Of a DNA stretch of 10,325 nt, positions 5,358-10,325 are shown one piece after another. The notes beneath the pieces were generated by a model. That model was not told the origin of the DNA and ran no database searches. It saw only the letters and a program-made list of their open reading frames with translations. Origin of the DNA: Synergistaceae bacterium (GTDB lineage: Bacteria; Synergistota; Synergistia; Synergistales; Aminobacteriaceae). The position numbers were made by a program, and so were the translations under genes. Location: contig JAISWV010000063.1 of assembly GCA_031270755.1 (NCBI GenBank), positions 1 to 10,325 on the forward strand, written 5' to 3'. The stretch's first letter is position 1; each line of letters starts with the position of its first letter.

Positions 5358-7133
5358 TTAAATTTTCTTTTTCCTAAGCAGAACTGCCGAGCCTAGCGCA
5401 AAAATAACCACCAAGACTCCGAACCCCGCGTCGCATCCTCCACCGCCACCGCCACCGTCGTTCTTGCCGTTGTCGGACGTATCTTTCGGCTCTTCGGTGG
5501 GAACGACAAACAACTCGCCAGGATGCTGCGCAATGTGCGCGATAAGGGCGTCGCGAATCTGTTCGGCCTTTTTGAATGCTTTGTCGGAAGTCGCCAGTGT
5601 GTAATCCGTCGCGTACTTCGCCGCGGCTTGGGGATCTGCCGCGTACAAGCTCAACAGTTCGGCCTCCACTGCGGCTTGCTCCTCGTAGAGCTTCCGCTCG
5701 TAAGACACCCAATAATCTTTGACAGGCTGCGCGTACATCACCCTGTTGGTGCGAGCCTTCTTACCCAGGTCGGCGAAGAGCCAGTAGGCGGTTTCGGGTT
5801 GATACTCGGTCATCAGGACAAGATTCGAGTAGTATGGGTGCGTTTCCGTGATATTGCCGTAGAAGGGGAGGTTGACGGAGGATTCCGCCGCCGACATGCT
5901 CAACCACATGCGCGCGCCGATCTCGGCGGGGTAGTCGTTCATTTCGTAGACGTGGTTCTCCACCTGGCGGAATATTCCGATGGGACGCGGCCCGTTGGTT
6001 TCGGTGCCGTCTTCGGCTATTTCCTCTTCCTTTTCATTGACAGGCTGCGGCGTCTTGGAGATGTCTGTGACGCCTATACCCGCTGGGACGTTTTGATAGC
6101 GGTCCCGCTGCAGGAACATGATGTCCGTGGGGGAGATGGGCTTGTCGGGTTTGATGTAAAGCTGATAGACCTCGTTGTCGTCGTTCGTCAGAGGTTTCAG
6201 GCTGAGAGACGGGGCGAAAGTGCTGTAGCCTCTCCACCTGCGGTAAGAGTTGTACGAACCGTTGACGTTTCTCGTGGACCATGGGCTGTCCTTGGGCAGC
6301 GACGTGCCGAAAGTGAGCGCCACGTTCAGGTTCTTCAGTGTACGTTCGCCCTCGTGATAAACCGTCAGGCCCGCGTCCTCGAATTTCTTGACGTACGCTT
6401 CGTAATCACTGCTGGCTCTGTAGTTCTTGGTGTCGGCGATATCTACGCGGTCCGTCACCATGGCATTGGAGATAACGGCGAAACCGTCCTCCGGAACCCG
6501 GGTCGCCACCCAGTGATGGATACCGATGGGCTCGAAGACCCACGCCTGGTCCTTGTCCGCGATCTGAATCAGCTCGGAGTTCGTGCCGTACTTGGTGACT
6601 ATCTCGTCTGCCACCTTCAAGGCTTCCTCCACCGTGGCGCACTGAGCCAAAAGCACTTTCGCCATCGTGTCTTCGTTCCAGGGAGTCGCATTTTCGCTGG
6701 CCGGGTCGAATTCATTGGTCTTGAAGCCTATGGTGTTCGTCGCGCTCACGGCGAGGCCCTTTTCGTTGACCCCGTGGTCGTCGAACATCGGGTAATAGGT
6801 ACTCTCGCCATCCGTCGCGAGAGTCGCCGCATAAGACATGGGCGTCGCGAAATACCTGTAGCTGTCGTGGCTAAAGGTGTATTTGAACCCATTGGCGCTG
6901 AGCTGGTATTCTACGCCGCCTTTGTAGTGTCCCGCCGGAAACACCAGAAAGTTGACGGGCCGTCTGTAGTTCCAGTCCTCCGTTCTGGCAAAGAGTATCC
7001 GTCCCGTAGAAGAAGCGTTTTTCCCAACGATGATCGACGTGCAGGCCCAAGAAGCCACGGGAGAAGTCAGGAAAAACATCAGCATTATCGCCGCAAACAG
7101 CCTCTTGTAAAACATCCGCGTACACATTTTCAT
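5358..7133 (-). CDS. Secreted C69-family dipeptidase with Synergist-CTERM-type anchor
   Basis: This 591-residue member of peptidase family C69 (PepD-like Ntn-hydrolases) should cleave dipeptides outside the cytoplasm. Residues 1-30 are a signal peptide ending SPVASWA. Cleavage exposes C31 in CTSIIVGKNASSTGRILFAR, the family's N-terminal Cys nucleophile. Other familiar family segments are RTEDWN (50-55), DDHGVNEKGLAVSATNT (118-134) and WVFEPIG (198-204). The C-terminus has a seven-Gly linker (560-566), C567-DAGFG, a hydrophobic helix (about 571-586) and RKKK. That is the pattern of the Synergist-CTERM sorting signal and implies processing or anchoring at the cell surface. ATG 7133 follows GGAGGTG on the minus strand by 10 nt; a second ATG at 7127 is less likely. 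The gene stands alone, with a strong terminator. Family confidence is high; substrate range unknown. Confidence 0.93.
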   Translation of the reverse strand: MKMCTRMFYKRLFAAIMLMFFLTSPVASWACTSIIVGKNASSTGRILFARTEDWNYRRPVNFLVFPAGHYKGGVEYQLSANGFKYTFSHDSYRYFATPMSYAATLATDGESTYYPMFDDHGVNEKGLAVSATNTIGFKTNEFDPASENATPWNEDTMAKVLLAQCATVEEALKVADEIVTKYGTNSELIQIADKDQAWVFEPIGIHHWVATRVPEDGFAVISNAMVTDRVDIADTKNYRASSDYEAYVKKFEDAGLTVYHEGERTLKNLNVALTFGTSLPKDSPWSTRNVNGSYNSYRRWRGYSTFAPSLSLKPLTNDDNEVYQLYIKPDKPISPTDIMFLQRDRYQNVPAGIGVTDISKTPQPVNEKEEEIAEDGTETNGPRPIGIFRQVENHVYEMNDYPAEIGARMWLSMSAAESSVNLPFYGNITETHPYYSNLVLMTEYQPETAYWLFADLGKKARTNRVMYAQPVKDYWVSYERKLYEEQAAVEAELLSLYAADPQAAAKYATDYTLATSDKAFKKAEQIRDALIAHIAQHPGELFVVPTEEPKDTSDNGKNDGGGGGGGCDAGFGVLVVIFALGSAVLLRKKKI

Positions 7134-7223
7134 AATCTTTCAACACCTCCAAAATAAACTGAAGCAGTACCCCTCTTTTTGGCGCAAAGTTTCCCGCGTT
7201 GGGTTCAACCGATTCCCACCCTC

Positions 7224-7249
7224 TTTTTTATCCTGCTTTTTTATTCTGC
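7224..7249. repeat. Tandem 13-nt repeat in the peptidase leader
   Basis: Two abutting units, TTTTTTATCCTGC (7224-7236) and TTTTTTATTCTGC (7237-7249), differ at one base. They lie about 90-115 nt upstream of the C69 peptidase start. Function unknown; they could be a slippage duplication or a protein-binding site. Confidence 0.7.
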
Positions 7250-7261
7250 TTTACAAGCATC

Positions 7262-7270
7262 AATATATCA
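7262..7270 (-). promoter_or_regulatory. Possible extended -10 promoter of the C69 peptidase gene
   Basis: The minus strand reads TGATATATT, an extended -10 element (TGnTATATT), with no good -35 box. A start near 7255 would give a leader of about 120 nt containing the 13-nt repeat. The region 7134-7382 otherwise holds no gene, and I see no clear terminator for the Rbs-type operon. Confidence 0.28.
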
Positions 7271-7382
7271 TATTTCGCGCCCACTCTTGGTACATTTAAA
7301 ACCATTTGGCCATCTTAATTTTGAGAAAATTCGACCCAAAATTCATCTCTTCCTGTTGCATAGCCTTCGCCTCATCTTCGCC

Positions 7383-8447
7383 TCATTTTATTTTATTCTC
7401 CCAGAGGCGCTGATCGTCGGGGCTGAGTTCCTGGGGAACCAGCGGCCCCTGCAGGACGATGAACGCGCCTTCCTCGGCCCAAGGGTTCTCGATGACTCTG
7501 GCCGGAGACCAGAGGGCGCCTTCTTGTTCGATCACGTCGCCGACCTTGGGGACCGGGTTCCCCTTCAGCTTGTCGTAAAGATAACCTACAGCCATGTAGG
7601 CGGAGTCGTAGGCCGGCTGCTCCACGATACCGAGGACTTTCTTCTGCTTGATGAGTTCGATGCCCTCGGGACCGATACATATGCCGCAGATGCCGAAATC
7701 TTCGGCCTGGAGTCCGGCCGCCTCTATAGCGGACACCACGCCGGCGGCCATGAGGTCCGGAGTCTGAACGTAGATCCCCAGAACTTTTTTACCGTAGCGG
7801 GTGAGCAGGTCGGAGGCCTTGGCATGGGAGTCGGTGTTGTTCCACTTGCCCTCGCCCTGAACGGCTCGAAGCTGCGGATAGGTCTTCACGACGCTGTCGA
7901 AGCCCTCCGAGCACGCCCGGGTGAACATGTCGGCACTGTCTCCGATGATCTCGATCACCACGCCCTCGGGAACGGCGCCGCCGTTGCGCTGCCGGATGCC
8001 CTCGATAAACAGCTTGGCTGCCTTGGCCGAGGACTGCACCAGGTCGAAAGAAAGGAAAAAGTCGACCTTGCCTCCCTCGGGCGAGGTGTCGATGGCCGCC
8101 ACCGGGATGTTGGCCTCGTTGAGCCTGACGATCCCCGGCACGAGAGCCCGGAGGTCCACGGCCCCTCCCAGGATGAAGGCGTCGATTTTCTGGGAAATGA
8201 ACGTGTCGACGATCTCCATAATTTTCATGGTATCCGCCTCGCCGTCTCTGATCAAGACCTCCACGCCCAATTCTCCCCCCTTGTCCGTCGCGCCCCTGAC
8301 AAAGGCCTGAATGTAGGGTGCGGAGGGCTCTTTGATGATCATGCCGATCTTGAGCTTTTCCGTCTCCGCCGCGAAACTCGCCGCCGCAAAGCACACAAAC
8401 ATCGAACACAACGCGCTCACCACATACACCTTCACAAAGTTTTTCAT
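7383..8447 (-). CDS. Periplasmic sugar-type ABC binding protein (RbsB-like)
   Basis: The product is a 354-residue type 1 periplasmic binding protein of the RbsB/Peripla_BP_4 class, the ligand receptor of the ABC importer encoded just upstream. A Sec signal peptide spans about 1-27 (MKNFVKVYVV, hydrophobic core, ASFAA/ETE). Neither C14 nor C19 sits in a good lipobox. The mature part begins LKIGMIIKEPSAPYIQAFVR, with family landmarks DGEAD (68-72), QKIDAFILGG (86-95), IPVAAIDTSPEGG (114-126) and VLGIVEQPAYDSAYMAVGYL (271-290). The start at 8447 is chosen from AAAGGAGT on the minus strand (8455-8462), 8 nt upstream. The longer ORF from 8519 would run through the hairpin repeat and hide the signal peptide. 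It is last in the order ATPase, permease, binding protein, as in E. coli rbsACB. Whether the ligand is ribose, another sugar or a nucleoside cannot be told. Confidence 0.9.
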   Translation of the reverse strand: MKNFVKVYVVSALCSMFVCFAAASFAAETEKLKIGMIIKEPSAPYIQAFVRGATDKGGELGVEVLIRDGEADTMKIMEIVDTFISQKIDAFILGGAVDLRALVPGIVRLNEANIPVAAIDTSPEGGKVDFFLSFDLVQSSAKAAKLFIEGIRQRNGGAVPEGVVIEIIGDSADMFTRACSEGFDSVVKTYPQLRAVQGEGKWNNTDSHAKASDLLTRYGKKVLGIYVQTPDLMAAGVVSAIEAAGLQAEDFGICGICIGPEGIELIKQKKVLGIVEQPAYDSAYMAVGYLYDKLKGNPVPKVGDVIEQEGALWSPARVIENPWAEEGAFIVLQGPLVPQELSPDDQRLWENKIK

Positions 8448-8474
8448 AACCTTTACTCCTTTCAATATTATTGT

Positions 8475-8563
8475 ATCGATGTCGATCATTTGGACAAAAA
8501 ACACGGGGCTCTTCCCCACACTCCGCGGGGGACAAATCCCCTGGCCCCATTAATTATTTCGCC
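8475..8563 (-). repeat. GC-rich hairpin repeat, copy 2 (permease/binding-protein junction)
   Basis: This copy matches copy 1 (9626-9712) along its length on the minus strand: GGCGAAATAAT, AATGGGG, CAGGGGA, GTCCCC, GCGG, TGGGG, GAGCCCC, TTTTGT and finally GACATCGAT (GACATTGAT in copy 1). It starts inside the permease gene, supplying its last codons and TAA stop, and ends 27 nt before the binding-protein start. It encodes nothing itself. Confidence 0.85.
8496..8517 (-). terminator. Terminator-like hairpin inside the Rbs-type operon
   Basis: On the minus strand GGGG-AAGAG-CCCC (8517-8505) is followed by GTG and six T residues (8501-8496), between permease and binding-protein genes. The stem has only four G-C pairs plus possible wobble pairs, so it is weak. 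It may attenuate transcription or act as the 3' stabiliser of upstream RNA. Confidence 0.35.
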
Positions 8564-9572
8564 TGGAGCGTTCGAGTTTCTTCAGCTGTTCGTTCCGCAA
8601 AAGCCTGCTCCGGACGTGTATCCTGAAGCGGTCCACAAGGATCGCGACAAAGATCAGCGCACCTTGGGCCGCGTGTACCAGTGTGACCGTCACCCCCAGC
8701 AGGTTCAAAGCGTTGGAGAACATTCCCAGCAAGAGAGCACCGCCCAGCATTCCGAAAGCCGACCCTTTGCCGCCGCTCATGGAAGTTCCCCCCAGAAGGG
8801 CTCCGGCGAAGGCCAGCATGACCGACCCGTTCCCCATGGTGTTGGAGACCGAGTCCTGGCGGCCCGCCGTCAGTATCCCGGCCAGAGCCGCGAGCATACC
8901 CGCGATGACAAAACCCCATATGACCATCCTCTCGGTGTCGATCCCCGCCACGTGGCTGGCGCGCGCGGTACCCCCCGTTGCCTGGTAGTTGCGCCCGAAC
9001 ACCGTCCGCCGCAGCAGAAAACTGAAAGACGAGTAGACGATCAGCACGACGACAATCGCCACGGGAATGCTGTTGCCGAAAACCATGAAGCGCATCTTGC
9101 CGATGTAGGAATAAACGGGATCCAGGGGAAATATCGAAAGCGGGATGAAAAAAAGCACCAGCCCCCGCAAAACGATGGACATCGACAGGGTTTGCATGAA
9201 ATCGTTCATCTTGAGTTTCGCCACACAGAACCCGTTGAAAAAACCTACCGCGCCCCCCACGGCCAGGGTCAGCACGAGGCAGAGCCAGGGGTTTCCGACG
9301 ACGCCCGGCGCCCACTTCGTGGCGGCGAGGATGACGATGCCGGGGGCGAAGGCCAAGATGCCGTCCACAGACAGGTCGAGCTTTCCGCTTATCAAAATGA
9401 AGCCCTCCGCCAGAACCAACAGGCTCATTATCGACGAATGATAGAAGATATTCACGAGATTCGTGGCGGACGCGAAGGCCGGTATGCCGGCGCACACCGC
9501 GAAAAAAACCAAAAGCATCAGCCACACGATATTGTCGAGCAGCGCCAGCTTGAACTTCAGCCCAAAAGACAT
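8550..9572 (-). CDS. ABC transporter permease (RbsC-like)
   Basis: This 340-residue inner-membrane permease of the RbsC/BPD_transp_2 family forms the channel of the importer. It shows about eight or nine hydrophobic segments, the first at about 14-33. Family landmarks are LISGKLDLSVDG (60-71, in place of the usual GGIDLSVG), FNGFCVAKLKM (112-122), the ATPase-contact region FGRNYQATGGTARASHVAGI (192-211) and GALLGGTSMSGGKGS (257-271). ATG 9572 follows AAGGAGG on the minus strand by 5 nt. The C-terminus KKLERSRRNN is charged and cytoplasmic. Its last four codons and stop fall in the copy-2 hairpin repeat, so the tail may have been rewritten by that repeat. It lies between the ATPase and binding-protein genes in one direction. 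Transporter class is clear; substrate is not. Confidence 0.92.
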   Translation of the reverse strand: MSFGLKFKLALLDNIVWLMLLVFFAVCAGIPAFASATNLVNIFYHSSIMSLLVLAEGFILISGKLDLSVDGILAFAPGIVILAATKWAPGVVGNPWLCLVLTLAVGGAVGFFNGFCVAKLKMNDFMQTLSMSIVLRGLVLFFIPLSIFPLDPVYSYIGKMRFMVFGNSIPVAIVVVLIVYSSFSFLLRRTVFGRNYQATGGTARASHVAGIDTERMVIWGFVIAGMLAALAGILTAGRQDSVSNTMGNGSVMLAFAGALLGGTSMSGGKGSAFGMLGGALLLGMFSNALNLLGVTVTLVHAAQGALIFVAILVDRFRIHVRSRLLRNEQLKKLERSRRNN

Positions 9573-9617
9573 CGCAACCTCCTTGAGTGCACTAAGGTCA
9601 AGAATAATGATGTTTCT

Positions 9618-9739
9618 ATTTTCGAATCAATGTCAACAACTTAAACAAAACTTTGGGGCTCCGCCCCATACCCCGCAGGGGACTCGTCCCCTGACCCCAT
9701 TATTATTTCGCCTTAAGTTGTTGACATTGATTTTCGAAT
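9618..9739. mobile_element. Palindromic MITE-like element holding hairpin repeat copy 1
   Basis: Perfect 20-bp inverted arms, AATCAATGTCAACAACTTAA (9625-9644) and its complement (9713-9732), enclose the GC-rich repeat. ATTTTCGAAT occurs directly repeated at both outer edges (9618-9627 and 9730-9739), overlapping the arm ends. There is no ORF inside. The layout resembles a small non-autonomous element, but no transposase family can be named; a folded intercistronic RNA is the alternative. Confidence 0.5.
9626..9712 (-). repeat. GC-rich hairpin repeat, copy 1 (ATPase/permease junction)
   Basis: This is an 87-nt unit with two stems: TGGGGC (9654-9659) / GCCCCA (9663-9668), and AGGGGAC (9677-9683) / GTCCCCT (9686-9692). 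It matches copy 2 at 8475-8563 in the same orientation relative to the operon. It starts 68 nt after the ATPase stop and ends 53 nt before the permease start. Confidence 0.85.
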
Positions 9740-9780
9740 GCTCGAAAAACTGTTTTTTAGATATTCCAACTTTAGGCTTT

Positions 9781-10325
9781 TCATCTCAATTCACTATAAT
9801 CGGTGTTTCCCTGAATATTCATAAAAAGCCTTTTCTCGTCGAAGTCCGCACGCCCCACCTCGGCGACGATCTTTCCTTTGTACAGGACCAGAATTCTGCC
9901 GCATATCTCGATCAAGTCGTCGAGTCCCGGAGATGAAAGCAAAACCCCGGCGCTGCCGCGGATTTCTTCCGCGATCAGCGACAGAATGCTCTTTTTGGCC
10001 CCGATGTCAACGCCCTTCGTGGGCTCGTCCAGCAGGTACAGGTCCGGTTTCAAGGCCATGATCCTTCCGATGAGGATTTTTTGTTTGTTTCCGCCGGACA
10101 GTTCGTCGATATCCTGTTCCGTCGAAAACGCCCTGCACTCCACCGCCCGGAAAATGTCCTCAGACAGGGTTCGGCACGCGTTCTCGTCAACCACCCCATG
10201 AGAGGAAATCTCCCCAAGGCAGTTGAGCGTGATGTTGTCGCGGATGCTGAAGCCTCTAATCAGCCCCTCCAGCTCCCGTTCTTCCGGCAAATAACCGATG
10301 CCGGCAGCCAGGGCCTGATCGGGCG
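9781..10325 (-). CDS. Sugar-type ABC transporter ATPase (RbsA-like), C-terminal part, cut by window edge
   Basis: The last 180 codons of an RbsA/MglA-type ATPase are visible; the start lies beyond the right edge. These proteins have two ABC domains, and this is most of the second. Counting from the first full codon, there is GIGYLPEERELEGLIRGFSI (8-27), the usual segment of the second domain. The ABC signature LSGGNKQK (75-82), Walker B and D-loop LYLLDEPTKGVD (95-106) and LSSPGLDDLIEICGRILVL (129-147) follow. As usual in this family, Ser rather than the common switch His appears in LSSP. It energises import through the permease encoded downstream. The TTG at 10290 is not the start; the frame stays open to the edge and reads as family sequence there. 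A 208-nt gap with a palindromic element separates it from the permease gene. Confidence 0.93.
   Translation of the reverse strand, partial: PDQALAAGIGYLPEERELEGLIRGFSIRDNITLNCLGEISSHGVVDENACRTLSEDIFRAVECRAFSTEQDIDELSGGNKQKILIGRIMALKPDLYLLDEPTKGVDIGAKKSILSLIAEEIRGSAGVLLSSPGLDDLIEICGRILVLYKGKIVAEVGRADFDEKRLFMNIQGNTDYSELR

Noticed and set aside
5523..7157. Plus-strand ORF of 544 codons
   Set aside because: Antisense shadow of the C69 peptidase, with Val/Arg/Gly-rich low-complexity sequence and no recognisable motif.
8448..8519. 24-codon N-terminal extension of the binding protein
   Set aside because: It reads through the hairpin repeat and would bury the signal peptide; the ribosome site at 8455-8462 points to 8447.
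7179..9644. Plus-strand ORF of 821 codons
   Set aside because: It lies antisense to the binding-protein and permease genes, crosses two genes and the hairpin repeat, and is rich in His, Arg and Asp as expected of an antisense frame. Both minus-strand genes have clear family motifs and ribosome sites.
8475..9739. Pair of hairpin repeats considered as an IS element with the permease gene as cargo
   Set aside because: The two copies are in direct orientation, only one has full inverted arms, and no transposase lies between them; the enclosed gene is an ordinary permease in operon order.

Overview
The window looks like a piece of a Synergistota chromosome. The best evidence is the C-terminus of the secreted C69 peptidase (5358-7133, minus): a poly-Gly linker, then CDAGFG, a hydrophobic helix and a basic tail. 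I recognise this as the Synergist-CTERM sorting signal. A branched-chain amino-acid type binding protein, a secreted dipeptidase and a sugar-type ABC cassette suit an anaerobic peptide and amino-acid fermenter. Genus and species cannot be read from the sequence.

Left part, plus strand. The window opens inside a UvrD-like superfamily 1 helicase (1-1633). A likely terminator follows, then a J-domain protein with a hydrophobic C-terminal half (1835-2731). A small reading frame overlapping the end of that gene appears broken by a 1-nt frameshift (2719-2885). About 300 bases of AT-rich DNA follow, with a 41-nt pure-purine tract and a near-consensus sigma-70 promoter. That promoter drives an unaccompanied periplasmic LivK-type binding protein (3186-4343).

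Middle part, minus strand. Two small Cys-containing proteins each have their own promoter and terminator: a zinc-ribbon protein (4495-4656) and a BFD-like protein with a Cys-rich tail (4854-5111). The C69 peptidase follows, with a strong terminator.

Right part, minus strand. An Rbs-type ABC import operon is transcribed right to left: ATPase (9781-10325, cut by the window edge), permease (8550-9572) and periplasmic binding protein (7383-8447). The two gaps between its genes each hold one copy of the same ~88-nt GC-rich hairpin repeat. One copy sits inside a perfect 20-bp inverted repeat; the other supplies the last codons and stop of the permease gene. These repeats, the frameshifted small gene and the odd BFD-like protein are the least ordinary things here. 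I see no CRISPR array, tRNA, rRNA, transposase or recognisable defence system, and I do not claim a new multigene system.
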